DNA from: Andrena cerasifolii
Taxonomy: Eukaryota > Arthropoda > Insecta > Hymenoptera > Andrenidae
Assembly (NCBI RefSeq): GCF_050908995.1
Contig: NC_135123.1
Span: 13,640,001-13,704,000, forward strand
DNA length: 64,000 bases
Direction: 5' to 3'
A model generated the notes under the pieces. The model saw only the letters and a program-made list of their open reading frames with translations, did no database searches and was not told the origin of the DNA. Position numbers and translations under genes: made by a program. Positions 11,248 to 25,559 of this stretch are shown here, in pieces (the stretch's first letter is position 1; the number at the start of each line of letters is the position of its first letter).

Positions 11248-14200
11248 TGTGTAGCGCGCATTACACGTGTTTAACCGTGCCTTTACACTGGCAAAAGGTC
11301 CCATGTTTCACGAAATAACTTCGGACGAAAGGTTCTAGATTAAAAATTAACGCACGGTGATGGTGGTTCGGCGGACACGTAACACGTGCCTGTCCTGTAC
11401 AGTCAACGACTACTATGGTTACGGAGGCACTGTATGTACTGACCAGGAACGAGTGCAACGTCGACTGCATCACGTTCCATTACATGCACGCGCCAGGGAA
11501 ATACTGGCCCCGCTGCATGCTGCATTCCGAGGCGTACGTGACGTTTGCAGGTTGAATTACAACGCGCCACATAAATCGAATAAATCTCTCGTGTTCGTTG
11601 AACGCGCGCAGGCGGTGCTCGTAATTAATGGTGAATTATAATTTTTTATTCCGCCAGGGGGGAGGGGGGGACATGTAACATTGTCAACTACGTGCTTCAG
11701 TCTTTCCAGCACTGCTTCATTGTTTGTTGCAAGTTTCCATAGCTAGACTGTTCGATAAACAACTGTTTCTGGGTCCATTTTCACGAAATTTCGTGTGTCG
11801 TCTGACCAAGCACGGATTCCTCTACTGGCCACCCATTCTTTCACGATTATATTGAAAAATACAGTCTCCCCAGAAGTTTTGATGAAAATGTACGAGACTC
11901 GATGGAGGCCCGTAAGATCCATCAAGCCCATCGCGACTGTACATTAGGGTCTGACCGAGAACGACACAATTCACTTGCCTGGGAGTCTCGTGTCCCTCTC
12001 CCGGAAGACGGGCGTGCCTTATGTCTCTTCGGAGGCGAACCACCAACCAAAGCCCTCTAAGTGCACTGTTCAGCTTTATTTTTCCGCTAAGCAGCACGAA
12101 GCTAGCGCTGGTTGAAGCGTAGAAAGTGTCGTAAACTACCGCATGCACCATGCACGCCCGAGGAACGGCTTCCGTTAAATTATTAAGTGGATGTTTCTTA
12201 AAGTCGCGTCCCGCGTTCCATTAAATACCAGGTTGGCGGGTTGATCGATCGGAATTCAACAAAGTGGCCGGTACACGCGGCGTGAAATATTCAACAATGA
12301 AATCGATGACGGAGATCGCGATTCTTCCAGCTCGCTGGGCCTGTAATGGAGTAAAATCGAAACGTCTCGTTTCCCGTTCGCTGGGAATTATTCAGGAAAA
12401 TTGATTTCGCAATTCGGCCCGCGAAAATCTTTGCTGATAGCTACGGACGAGGTGGCTAATTGTAGCAGACATTTTGCGACGATTTCTATCGAGCTGAATG
12501 TTCTAAGTTCTTGACGTAACCGCAGGTACTTTCTCGCTGAGATTCTTTCCTTTACTGATTAAAAATTTCGCGTTCGTTTGAAAGATTTTGATGAGTACAG
12601 CGGAAGGGTAGAAGTTGCTGACGTAAATTATCTTTTGAAACGTCGATGTGGCTGAATTTTTCCGTCGCGTTGGCCACGAAATTTGAAGACCACGCAACTG
12701 AAAATAATGCCGTCTATGCTCTCCCACGTGTTGCACGCGTTCTGGACGAACGTCGAGTCCATAGTTTTAATGCTCTTTAGGCTGGACTTGTACGTTACTG
12801 GAGGCATGTGCGCGTGGAGTAATGCACTGCGATGAATGGGGATGATGAAGTCTTTCCGCGTCACCGGCGAAAGTGCTAAAACGTCCTCCCTCTTCTGTGA
12901 TTCTCTTTTGGAATGCGGAATGGTGGTGCGCCAGCGGTGGCTCTGAGATAATATTATTGTTCTATTCATTGCTAGTAACTATTTCACGAAGATGATGGTT
13001 TAATTAGAGAAGATTGGGGATCACTTGTGGAGGGTGTGGTCATTATTTATCAGCGTGAAAATGAAATGCACAGTGAGGTTGGTGGACAGAAGATTGATTA
13101 GGTTCAAAAGGAGACGAGGAAAGTTTCGAACAAAGAACGATTCGTGCAAGGCGGCACGTATTAAATACTTGAAGGCGAAGATTTCGAGACGTTCTCGCGT
13201 GTCGTTATAATCTGCGACGATTTAGTTGATCCGACTCTGTATGGAGCCAGTTCGCCCAAGTTCCTCCATTAAAAAAGTTTGCCCGTTGTGTGCCTGACGA
13301 AGGCCGCGGCTCCTTCGGTGCCCTGCGGGCTTCGGGGAAATCAATTTCTTTTCGTTGACTAAGTGCTCTTATTGAAACGTGACATTAAACTTCCCCCAGG
13401 TGCTGTAACTCTCCATTACTTCCTGTGCTTTACCAATACAGCTGGCTCGTCTGTGATGTAGCTAATATTTCTGCTCGCTGCAAAAGTACCTTGAACCATA
13501 GCAAACTTTGAAATCACAAGCTTACAGCTGCAAATCCCGATGTCTTTCGATACCTTAGAAACTGGGTCATTGAACTTACATCATCCTTCGGCATTATCTA
13601 ATCAGGTAGCTTGCGTTAGATGCCCCACTCCGCCAAGGACATTCCACCAATTACCGCTACAATTTTTCAAAAGCACCCGTCCTCGAAATCACGGAAACCT
13701 TTGTGCCCGGCTGAAGATCATCCTTTCACGTATCAGCGTTTCCAAGAGCAGTCTCGTTACAGCACACGTGGTACACTAATTGGCAAAATGACATTAAATA
13801 ACCTCGACTAATTACACCCCATTGTGTCTGTGCAGTAGAAGAAGAAATGCCACAGAATGCCACCGAGCTGCGGGGCGGGCCACAGTGGAACATCCCCCTC
13901 GAAGCCCTTCCGCTTTCTCTCGAAAATATCTCTCGATTCTGTCAACGTTTCGCCGCCGTCCTCGTGAAGCCAACAACGTGACACCCCGTATATTATGCAT
14001 AGTTCGTCGCGTTGGAGCGTGACATCACAACGTGCCAGAAATAGTCGGCCGAAAACACCGTCACGGTCATTAATTCTTTCGATGTCCCCCGAGCAGCGAT
14101 GCGCCTCGATACGCGGAGCAGATGTAACACCGTCGAACCCGTTACATCAACATGCCCTGTCACGCAACACGTGATGATATATTGCACGGATGCATCATCG

Positions 14201-17200
14201 TTTCGCGTCCGCGTATCGACTGCCCGTGGCGAATCGATCGGCGACTGATGAACCATGGCGGCGGACCGCGTCGCTGGAAGGAAATAATTCGTCCCTCGGC
14301 AGCCAGACGAACTTTCCAGCGATCGGCTTCTTCCACCAGCTCTCGACCACCTTCGTTTCGCCAACTTTCTCCACGTGGTATCCGCTCCTTTCTCCTCCCT
14401 CTGCCCTTCCCCTATTCGAACCAGGAAATCTCGGAGTTGCAGGGTTACAGCTCCGAGGGAAGAAATTGCACGCCATTATCTCGGTTACGCTTGATCCCCT
14501 CCCAGTATTATTCCCTTCCTTTTGTCTCGAGGTGCATTAGCTTCCCACGAAGCCTCGATTTTGCAACATTCCCGCTGGCTAATGGACACCGGGGTAGATC
14601 GCAGTGACTCATAAATCGTTGGCGCTCTAACATGCTCGCAGGGGGTAGGATTTCTTCTGCTCTGTATACTATGCAAAAATGTGGAATTATGGATATTAGG
14701 GAACTCGCCGAAGTGTACTTGAAGCGGTAGGAGAAGCGCAGCGTGCCGCAACAAACACACGAGTGCTTCCTCGCGCCTGCCCATTCAATAAATTCAAAGG
14801 ATGGAACAGAGGCACGATTGACTTGGATACAAACGTTGCAGTGCGCCCTTACAACCTTTTGGAACGCCGGTATCGCATTGATCTGCCTTGTAATCCAGCG
14901 GAAGCTCGATATCTGATCAAACCCTGCGCAAATACAATAGCAGCCGACGCCAACTTGGGACGCGTTCATCAGGCCTGAATGGAGAGTTTTCCCGGGGAAT
15001 TGTTGTTGCACTGTTTCTCCGATAACCTCGTTCCCCGTTTAAACGCGTATCGTTCGTCGCTGCGGTGCGATGCGTAGTAACAGGCTCCGAGACTCAATTG
15101 CATACGATCGAAACGGCCGCTGCACCGCCTAATTCTCCGTTAATACGGTTATTCGTTTCATAGCGGGATCAGTTGACGCGTAAGGGCTCCAGGATCGCGG
15201 ACGCTTGTATAGTTTGAGCCGGAACCCTTTGAATCGTCCCATCTCGTTTTCCGCTCGTTCACCAATTGCGTTCTATCCACCGCGAAATAACTGTCGCGAT
15301 TGGATGGTCTTTGGAGTTTAACTTACTCCATCGCTTGGTATACACTCGAGGTATTAATATTAATTAAGAACGCTTCGGCGTGGTCGTTTCCACGCTGGAA
15401 AACCGTGAAAGAAGTGGGCGGCAACTTGTGCCCGCAAACGCCTCGTTCCCGAGATACGGTAATAAATCTCGCGTTGCGAGCTGGCGCACCTGCGAGCGTC
15501 TGCACGCGCGTCTCTACGGGCGGAATATGACTGAAAAAAGGAAACGTTTCCCGGGCACATGTGCACTTGTTTCCCTGGGTTTGAGCGCGGAATCGATCCC
15601 AGAGGGTTGCAGTGCTAGATTTTTTAACACTTCGCGCATCGAAGGAAATAAAGGGAACTAGGGAGAAGAGAAGCGTGTGCGCGGGAATGGCCTTGGGAGC
15701 ACTGAGAGAAGAGCGAGGGGAAGAAGTTTATAAAAGCGTACGGGTGGGTCGAAAGACAGGGTAGCAGAAATTACAGGGCGAGATGAGGAAAAATGAAGGA
15801 ACGGGAAATTACGGGGGTAAGAGGAATGAAAACAGTGGCGAAGGTGAGGATTACTATTCTCTCGAAGAAGTCTCGGGAACGAAGGGGGGAGGGGCACATG
15901 AAAAGGATAGAAGGGGGTGCTGAATTAAAAAGGCGAAACGCGGGACCTATGTAAATAAAGGACGCAACAGAAGTCGAAGAATGGCGAATGTATAGCAGGT
16001 TGCAGGGAATGAGTTTGCGCCTTGGAATTGTAAGAAACTTGGAGCTCCTAGGTTCTGTCCACTTCCTGAATAGGGTGAGAATTTTTTGTAACGCAAGCAC
16101 CCGCTGGTAATTGGAGGACTCGTGGAATGTACTGCGAAGAATCAACGATGAGTGTGTAGATGCTAAATAACGCTCCTTGTCGCTATTATTCCCATTGGAA
16201 GAAGCTGTTTGCTTCTCCAAGCAGCGTCGCGTCTTGAGATTGAAATGAGTCCATAGGAAGAACCGTCGCAAAACCGGGGCGAAACAACGGAGGGAATAGG
16301 AAGGCGGGAGACAGGGCAAAGACAGATGCAGGATAGGAAAGAAGCGGCGAATGTCTGGAGCGCGAATATCCGGAACTGCACTCCATAAAGTTTCACGTTT
16401 TTCTTGCTCGTTGCGTGGAAAAAAAGCGTTACGATCAGCGGCTGGCGGGGAGGGCGATCGTTGAAAAAGCAGGGGGATGGAAGTTCCGGAGGCAGAGCCG
16501 TTCATTCCCCTGTTATTCCTTCCAGGGTCGCTTTCGAAGCACGAAAAAAGAGGAAACACTATTGCGGAATCGCCCTACGAGGAGCCATAAAACTTCCTTG
16601 GCTTTCCGACGTCGCGAATTCCAAGCCAGGCCTGGCCCACCGAATATAATTGTCCTCTGTCGACGTATGTTTGTGCTCTGCTTTTAAATTGGAAAGCTGT
16701 TATACGAGGACTCGATCGCGCCACGATAATACGGGTATCGACAAACTTATTCGATGCAGCTCTCACTGATGAATTACACATCGTATTTGGGTTTTGAATC
16801 TCGTGTTACTGAAAGCACAGTTTGATGTGGGAAAGAAGCTTTCTTAAAACGCCTCTTTAATGATCCATCTGTAGCGTCGTATGTAATCCATATTTTTGAC
16901 TAAACAAATCTGTTTCTTTAATGTTTATGATGTTAAGAAACATTGTGTCAAAGACAAGCCTGAGTTTCAATTTATTTCTTTGTAATTAATTGAAAAAGAA
17001 AATGCTTCACTTTCGAAAGAAACGGCTTGCCTAAGCTAAATCAGGAGTGTTCGAATGGTGGGTATGATTAAACTGGAACGCCATGTGCAAACTACCTTCG
17101 GAGCCAGCGATTGCTGTAAGCTGACGCTACGGAATGCCTTGGAATACACGTGTTTCACCGTTCATTTTTAACGGGTCCCGATATGATCTAAATACTGTCT

Positions 17201-18184
17201 CGCGTTCAGCCTTAATCCACCTCTCTTTCGCTCGTTATCGATTCACCAGCCGCGTAGAACGACTTATGTAAATCGATGAGCCCAATACGAATAGACGATG
17301 CACACACTCTCTCTCTCTCAATATAGATTTCGACCCGGCGACAATCCTGTTTGTACATATATGCCTTTGAATAACGCCGATACGTCGGCTTATCCATGAA
17401 TTATTGATACTGATATCGCGAGGACGTCGATTCGAAGCCGCGAGACTGCTTTCCCGCGGGCGAAAACGACGAAATGTCTATGTACCGTCGTTATAATTAA
17501 ACCTGGACATTCGAAGAACCTTCCAGCTCGTCCCTGCGAGGCGACATATTCGCGGAAGCCTTCTGGTTCCACCGCATGCTTCAAACGAATGCGCTTCCCC
17601 TGAATGCATTATCTTTTCAGTATAATTCGGCGCACAATGGAAAAAATACACAGGAAATATCGCGCATACTGCGACTCTTCCACCATCAATGCCATTATCC
17701 TCTCTCGCTCATTATCACGGCGGTCGTAATACGGGGCGGGATAATTAACACGGCCGGAAAAAATAATTAGCAGCGCACATCTTCCGCAGTTGAAACGAAG
17801 AAATAAGTAATTCTCTCTCGCCGGTGATTCCCTTTTTACAAACGAACAGGACTGGCTGGTTCTGCCGTGCGCCACACCTCGGCGATTTATGAAATTTATC
17901 GGGTGCTTTTTTAGGGACGAGCGAGGGGTTGCCTCGAAAATTTTGTCGGCCCCAGCTAGGTAGCAAGGAAATTCAGCCTCTTGAGGGGAATACGGAAAGC
18001 GTGGCTGTCGCGGGAATAGGTATTTATGGCGTTCAGGGTAAGTGTTTTATAAAAACGAGTGTATGAGGGGGTTCGCTGAAAAAAAATATTTTATTAAAAT
18101 AAATACGCATATCGCGATGCTTTTTCACATAGATGCTTCATTGTTACTGTGGCGTATATTTGGTTGTTAATAAGCCCGTCCCGG
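11248..18184. other. No gene seen (non-coding, ~6.9 kb)
   Basis: A long stretch without a supportable gene. G runs at about 11656-11671; CpG-richer blocks near 13.8-14.3, 15.0-15.6 and 17.4-18.0 kb; an AT-rich stretch near 16.85-17.02 kb. The largest open frame, 15771-16559 on the minus strand (262 aa), lies over purine-rich plus-strand sequence, reads as Ser, Pro, Arg and Phe-rich low complexity, and has no family signature. Confidence 0.45.
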
Positions 18185-18211
18185 AAATAAATAATAAATA
18201 AATAAATAAAT
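18185..18211. repeat. (AAAT)n microsatellite
   Basis: Short imperfect tetranucleotide array of AAAT/TAAA units in an AT-rich context. Confidence 0.9.
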
Positions 18212-18854
18212 GTGTTGGATATCTCCTGAGTTTGGAAATTGGTACGTAGCAGTTGGCAGCGTTCGACGAGGCTCGATACCCTTTTATCTGACGATGCCTC
18301 GCATTCAATGGACCAACGTGTTCGTAAAAAGCGGCAAGGAAAGTTCGCTAGTTGGGTTTTCCTTCGTGGCATCCGGAAAGTTTGGAATTCCCTCACGTGC
18401 CTGCTGGGTATCCACTCCACAATGAACCCATCACTGTCTGAATTCAGTCGCCCCAGTCAATGTGCTTATAACAAAGCTCGTCAAGTTCATCATGAACTGT
18501 CAAGCTTTTCTTTGCTCTTGAGGCTTATTCGATCGCCATTGCAGATTCTATATAAGAAAATACCCACGTCTCGCGTGAAGACCTCGGTTTCTCGTAAATC
18601 TTGGAATTGTATTTAAAAAGACAGTATTTTTTTGACGCTGACATTGCTCTGAAGGACAAGAACTTACTGATGTGCCAGGCTTGACATTGGTACTGTCTAT
18701 TTTCCGGCGTTGGACCTCTCTAGCTTCTTTCAGTGTTATTCTTTAATTAAGAGTGGCACTAATTGGACGCCACCTTGACATTGCTCCTAATTAAGTCCAG
18801 AGCAGCGGATTTATTTTCGGGTGGGCTCATGGGAGGAAACAGTCACTCGGAACA

Positions 18855-18869
18855 TATATATATATATAA
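18855..18869. repeat. (AT)n microsatellite
   Basis: Perfect alternating AT run of about 15 nt. Confidence 0.9.
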
Positions 18870-21800
18870 ATTGGAAATCTGTCGAATTCAACACTGCACC
18901 GGTTCACTTCGAAAGAGAGTTTCTAACGTTTCGATGAATCGTTAATTGGAAAGCAAAGTCCATGGCCCACTTCGTCCGCACGCGCGATTCCCAAAGCCCG
19001 AAAAACCAGGTAAAATTAATTTCCATCGAATTCACGACGGATTCTTTTTATTCCCGACCACAGAGCGCAGCGAATGCTGCTGTTCCGCAGAGTTGTGGAC
19101 GAACCCACCGCAAGGCGAACGACTATTTTAACACAATTGCTCGTGTAATTTGGCGGTGCACGATGTTATCGTGGTGTGCGTCGGCCGCAGAGCGCCGAAA
19201 ATTATGTTCCACCGAAACATCTGCCGCGTGGCGATCGTTAAACGGCACTGGGGAAGAAATTTGCCTCGTTTTGCCTCGTACAGAACCTGGCATCCATGAT
19301 CTGGACACTTCGCTATCAGAGACGATTTGTCGGGCACAAAGAGAACCCAAATTCGTTCTGTTGAGCGCAACTGGGTCTGCCTTTATTAAACCGACATTCC
19401 ACGAATTCCCTGGTGAGATACAGAGGGCAGCCAATAACGGGGGCGATCCGCAAGGTGATTTTTCCAAATCCTCGGCGAAGGGAGGATAGATACGTCGGTT
19501 ATTAAGCCACGTCGCAAAAGTAAATAGCCAATTATCTTAGGGGCATGTGGGCGTACGAAACGTCGAGGGTGAAACCTCGTTCGTTACAGGGTGGAAGCAG
19601 TCCGAGACACGACACTTTCCAATTTGTTTCGCGAAATTGTACCTCCACGGCCACCGAGACGCGTCGTTTAAACGGCCCCTGGCCCACCCTCGCATTTGTT
19701 GCGTTAGGTATACGTGAAACGTTCCTGTTGGAACACCATGGCCTGTGGTAGTGTAGCTCCTGCTCTCCCCCGATGCTTGTAAACCAATCTGTCGCTGTTT
19801 TTACGAGTTCTGCCCCCCCCCCTCCGTCCCTTTTGTTTTCGGTTGCGGCGCATCGAAAGTTGAAACCGAAGCTCCAGTTTGTTTGACGATTGCAGGGAAC
19901 ATTCGAATGAAAAAGTCTCGTGGCTGAAATTCAGCGGATCGCGGGGATCCCTTCCACGTGGTCACGAATAATAAGGGCTTGTTTGACTTCTTTCGTTGCT
20001 CTCCAGCGTTCCTCAGGGTACAGCACAAGTGCTTCGGGTTTCAAGGATTGCAACGTGGAGCGTTAGGTGACCTCCGCGTATCCTGTTTGGGCATGTGCAT
20101 GTGGCGATGGGACGTGAAAGTTCGAAAGAGCCGCGTACGAGTCAATTAGTCGGGGGAGATCCTTGAGAGTGTAACGAGCCAGTTCTCTGAAAGAGTGGAG
20201 GCTCGCGAGAGAGGAGTGAATGGGTAACTTGAAAAGACACCAGTGCTAGCATTTGATGTGGATACTTTTTTCAAACCAAGGGAGAGAATCTAAATTTAAA
20301 AACAACTGTCCTCAGGTTCCAATAGTTCGATTTTTATTGGGGAAGTCAACCAAATTTTAGGAAAAACCTGTAGGACAGATCGAAGAGCTAGGCTAAAAAG
20401 TATGCACCAGTTTTCAGGGAAAAAGAGAAAGTGGAAATCTGAAGCACTCGAATCTAGCGTTGCCTAGGGGAAAGTTTTAATGAGCAGAACGACAATTAAA
20501 CAAAATGCAAGTGGTTGTACTCGAGGATACGATTTACCGAGAATTTAGGCAGAATTTGAAATTTCAAACAGCAGAAAAGCACGGAAAGGTTTAATCGACA
20601 AAGGGGAGGAAAATTTATAAGAATTCACGGGAACGCACAACGCGAAGCACTTGCTTTTAATCTATCAGTAAATCACTGTCTAAATTTTCGCAGGATCAGT
20701 GTGAAATGAAATTTTGAAGCATTAAAGGTCCAGTTATTACATCAGTAACGTGGCTAATATATTTTATGCGTCGCAAGTGGTTACAAAGGTTAAAAAGAGG
20801 GGTGAAAAGATGAAATTACATTTCAATACTTCTCTTCAATAATAGCTCTTTGGTCGCCAATTACTTTACATCCCCTTTGAAAAGTATTTACTTTTCTCGT
20901 GACCACTTTGCCTCTAAGACCGATATTAATATAAATCAGGGTTGCAATTTCAGCTGTCCCAGCTTGCACGCTTGACACATTGAAACTGTACGTGTACATA
21001 AGTGACGGCGGCGCAGTAGTCTGTGCGAATCATTACACGCGCTAGGGGAAAGGTTCACAGCTTTATGGGCCACCCAGCGCGCGTGGAAAAGCATCCCCCA
21101 GCAGCAGTACATACACGTGTGATTCCAAGTTTACGACGGAGCGCAACATAGTCAACATATGAGAGGAGGATTAGTCAGTGGTGTTATCGTGTTGGTACGA
21201 AAGGGGGGACGGGCGTTGGTGGTATGAATAAACGGGAATACCAAGTTTGTCGCTCGGAAGGTGGATGTCGCCGAACGTGCACGATATGAATATCACGTCT
21301 CATTGTTTAAGAAATTCTCCCTGATACACAGCGATCTCGAACTTCGAGAACTGCGATCCGAAAATAGCGTTTCCTATGGAATAATGAATTATCAAATTGA
21401 GTAGTTTCTAAATGGGAATGAAGTCGTAGATTCCTTTGAGAATCATCAGACATTAATTGTTAACGTACTATGAGTCTCGCAGACAAAATTAATTCCCCTT
21501 AAGTAAAAAAACAAAGCGGGTGTATCATTTTTTGCAGAGGTTTTTGGTGCATCCTCTGGGACATTCGAGTTGTTCGATTTTTACAAATCACGGTATCCGT
21601 AGGGTGAGAGTGTATCACTCGTACAGGGCAGTTTCACGATGAGATCAATTATGCGCCCCATTTGCGCCCGTTTATCTTTCCATCTTTCCGCCTCGTACAC
21701 TTGAACCCGAATCCTCGTTCATCAGGGGATAACTGGCTCGCGTGTGCCCTGGTGACTTTTTGCTCCCATCCAACTTTCATCAACGCGTGGCTGCCGGTCT

Positions 21801-22462
21801 ATCGACCCTCGTCAAACATTTTATTCGCAGATCGACTTCGCAACTCGTCCAGATTCCATCCCCTTTTCGCGGTCACATTCCTGATGTTTATTTACAAAAT
21901 GTGCGGAGACATCGAGTCCTCAACGTCCCCGATGGGATTGGCGAGAGGGGATGGTAAGTGGCAATTATTTGAGGTCTAGATTACGGTGCCGCGTAATGGA
22001 AAACGAGAGATTTTCAGCCGAGCTGGAAGTTTCGGGACGCCAGGCCGCTTCTCGATCGATCCTTCAATCTCCTTTCCGCGAGTTCGCGCGGGAAATGATA
22101 ATGTACGGTTAGGTAACGTCACGCAACCGGGCGGAAAAGATTTCGCGATCGCCGTGTACGCCTCGAATTATTACCTTCCCGCCGGGATTGCTACCGTTTT
22201 TTCCATTCGCAAGCGCGACTAGCAGACGTCGGTTAGTTATCGATGAACATAAATCACGCGTTTTAAAAGAATTTCCGCCGCGTTTTACAACCTTCGATGC
22301 ATTTCCCGCCTTTTACACCTAACGTCACTTTTATCTGATACCCTCGGGATGCATATATATAGAGGGTTGCGTACGGATTAATCCATACACGCTTAAAAGA
22401 ATAAGTTTAATAATTCTCTTACTAAGGTTGCTATCACTTAGAGGCCCGAAAAAAGCATACAA
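18870..22462. other. No gene seen (non-coding)
   Basis: CpG-rich at 18.95-19.75 kb, then AT-richer with scattered G-rich stretches. A poly-C run of about 13 lies near 19815. The 175-aa frame at 18962-19489 is opposed by equally long minus-strand frames and has no recognisable domain. No gene supported. Confidence 0.45.
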
Positions 22463-23150
22463 GTTCAGGAATTTTTTTTGAGGTAAGTATAAGTGAAAAT
22501 CATACACAGTGTTTTTCTACTAAAAAATAGATCTTTTAACTATATTATTCTAAATTTTCGTAAGATATTATTATTAACTAAAGGAGATATCGGCTTGGAT
22601 GTGAGTCGTGTTTTTTTTTTAAGCATTAGCTGGTGGACATTCCCTAGGCCAAACGATGCATCTGAAAGCAAAGTTCAAATAGAGTTGAAAAGTAAATAAC
22701 TTACAGAAGTACCTGACGTTCTCCGAATTTTAATTTTGTATTTTAGTACAAATGGGCGATCGTTTGAAGTTGAAATATCGAATTTCGTGGACAAAAATGT
22801 TCTTTTTTTCAAGAAGGTTTTGCAAGTATTTCTATTATTGCAAAATTGAAAGCAAAAATTAAAAATATGAGAATGTCAGGTACTTCTGGAAGTTATTTAT
22901 TTCTAAAATCTATTTGAACTTTGCTTTCAGATGCATCGTTTAGCCTAGGTAATGTCCACCAGTTAATGCTTAAAAAAAAACACGACTCACAGCCAAGCCG
23001 ACATCTCCTTTAGTTAATAATAATATCTCGTGAAAATTTAGAATAATATAGTTCAAAGATGTATCTTTTAGTAGAAAAACATTGTGTATGATTTTCACTT
23101 ATACTTTTCCCAAAAAAAATTCCTGAACATAGGTGGCTGTAACCCCTTAA
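22463..23150. mobile_element. Foldback MITE, TTAA-type (piggyBac-like candidate), family A
   Basis: Two arms of roughly 275 nt (22463-22740 and 22855-23128) are inverted copies around a ~115-nt spacer. Aligned by eye they match almost throughout and include a perfect 24-nt stretch starting near 22485. The right end finishes as ACCCCTTAA at 23142-23150, the same type of terminus as the element at 35.7 kb, with TTAA at 23147-23150. The left terminus is degraded: only a loose match (CTAAGG...) precedes 22463, so the exact left boundary and its TTAA are lost. No coding capacity; mobilised in trans if at all. Transcribed RNA would fold into a long hairpin. Confidence 0.72.
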
Positions 23151-25374
23151 GTCGTTTGTTGTGAACCATAATCCTTCGTGAACAAATTCATATCCAATAC
23201 GTTGTAATCACTGTTTAAGAAAGAGGAGCATCTCATCGTTCCATCTGCCCTTCTTCGCTCTATTCTGAGTCCCCAATTTCTTTTTGCCCGCAATTTCGTT
23301 CCCCAACCCTCGCGCCACTTATTACAGCCCGCGATCGGTTGCAGCGCGCACAAGAAAACGGATTCGTCATCGAGAACGAGCGAACAAACAGTCTCGATCG
23401 CAAAAATTCGCGAAGAATGAGCGGCCATTATAGTCATTGACGAAGCACCGGGGATCTATCTTCGTAGGAAGCCGGGTCTGTGAGTTATCGACGCCGACGG
23501 TCGCCCGGAATACTTTTATCAGCACCCAGCTTCCTTCCTGGTCCCAGACATCCGCATACGCAGCAGCCCGTGCTTTCGACAAAGTAGCGACGTTAAAAGA
23601 GCGAAGTTGTTCGCGATGTCGAGACAGCAGATGCCAGAATAACGCAGCCAACGATAACGTTGCCTCGATCCCATTTATTCCTCCTTCTTTCACCGGCATT
23701 CATTTTAAAGCTTCCAGCTCTCGATCCTCTCGATACCCTCCACCCGCGTCTACTATCTCGAACATTAGCTGATGGTCTGTCGGCATGTTGAAATGGGTTT
23801 ACTTGAACATTTCTCAGAGATGTATCACAGAAACAAGTCAAGTGGAGTACGGCAACAGACGTCGGCACAGAAGCTAGGGTATAGTCGGCGGAAAAAGAAG
23901 AGGGAAAGGGAGAAAGAAGTAACGGGCTTGCAAGAGACGCCTGCTTGGGGAAACTCGCTTGGGCGGTTAGTCGCGGGAAAAGAGTCGGCGGAGGACCATG
24001 AAAAAGAGAACTTTTGACCTCGGAGCTGCGGTCGTAAGAAACATTTAAAGAGTTCTGGGAGGGGACATTTCATAGATAGTCTTCGGAGAATCCAAAGAAT
24101 TTTTGGAGTCGCTGAGAGTTAGGCTAACTTCATATGCCGGTACTTTTATTAACCCACCTTTTTACTCATGATTTCTTCACTCGATCATTTAACTGGAGGT
24201 TACTAAAAATGAAAGTACCATGGTGTTTAGGTTAACAATCGCCAAATGCGGGTGAATGAAATCCAACACGCGTTATCTTAGCAAACTCCCATGATCCTCG
24301 ATTACTCAACATCCCTTGTAGTATGGTCAACGTACACGGATCTTCGATAAGGAAACGGCAAAACCGAGACACATAGTAGACAATCGAGACGGTGGTTAGC
24401 CGAAATTGCGTCGAACGGTGGATGTTTACGAGGCGGAGCCTATTCAGGCACTTTCGGTGCTGGAAGGTCCGCGAAACAATGCGGCCAAGAGAGACAAAAG
24501 GCGAGGTTGCCCGATTGGAACGCGGAGGAACGTTTCCAAGAAGGACAAGGGAAATAAATCGCTGACGGCAGAGCTGACTGGGTACTCGAAATATTCGAGA
24601 CCGCGAGGCTGGGGATAAGTAAAATTCGTTTCGGTTCCAACCTCATTATTTCAAGTACCCCAGAGAAATGGACGTGACTGAAGCTGTCCGAGGCCTGAAG
24701 ATACTCGAGTGTTTGATATTCGGGCAAAGTTCGTTTATTAACTTGGGGCTTTTCAACGGATTAACAGAGGGATTACAGTGAAAGAATTCAAGGTTATTTC
24801 ACGCCCATTTGACTAACACGGTGCGCGATTCCAATTAGGAACGTGACTCCCTACAAGAAAGAACATCCCATCGAATTTCCAGCGAGAAACTTGCCGGAGA
24901 CGCGAACCAGCTCGGTTCGACGACATCCAAAAGAAGGGTGGGGATGATCTCATTAACGAGAGAATTCCGCTCCCCCGGAATCTTAATACCAACGATCGGG
25001 ATCTCTCTACCAAGTTTCCACCCCCGGAATGCAAGCTCGGAGCGTAGCAACACCGTACCCTCTCGCAAACCACCCCCTTTCGTTCCATAGTAAAGCACGG
25101 CGAGCCGACAAGCCGCGACGGAGCTGCGAAACGGGGAAAGAAAGCGGCGGGGCAATTTCATGGGCATTTATTAGCCCATTAAACCGACGGTGTTGGAGCT
25201 TTCGCTGGCCACTTAGGGCGATAACCAAAATTAGCCGGCACGCAGATGTGTTTACACGCGGATGCCGTCGGTGGGACGAGGTAGGGATGTGCGAGCGAAG
25301 GGAGCAGACCGACAAAAGGAGGGAGAAAAAGCGAGCGAAGGGGTGCGCGGAGGTAGAGGCCGAGACAATAGGCG
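23151..25374. other. No gene seen (non-coding)
   Basis: Mixed sequence with CpG-rich patches (23.25-23.75 and 24.35-25.1 kb). Opposing open frames occur on both strands without any family signature. It leads into the candidate promoter region of the 26.8-kb exon. Confidence 0.4.
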
Positions 25375-25418
25375 AGAGAAAGACAAGGTTAGCGCGAGAG
25401 AAAGACACGGTTAGCGCG
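25375..25418. repeat. 22-bp tandem duplication
   Basis: Two adjacent copies of a 22-bp unit beginning GAGAGAAAGACA and ending GGTTAGCGC, differing at one base (AAGG versus ACGG). It lies in a purine-rich, CpG-rich segment upstream of the candidate 26.8-kb exon. Confidence 0.85.
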
Positions 25419-25559
25419 AGAGAGGTGGTTGGAAGCGTGTGCGTTGTACACAGAGAGGGCAGGAACACAAAGAGGGGTAGCGTCGGCTTGGCGAGGGCGC
25501 GCAACGGGGCAAAGCGGTTCACGGGGATGGGTGGCGGGGCGGTGGGTGGTTCGGGGCGG

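Noticed and set aside
15771..16559. 262-aa minus-strand open frame
   Set aside because: The product reads as low-complexity Ser, Pro, Arg and Phe from purine-rich plus-strand DNA; no domain and no splice or conservation evidence.
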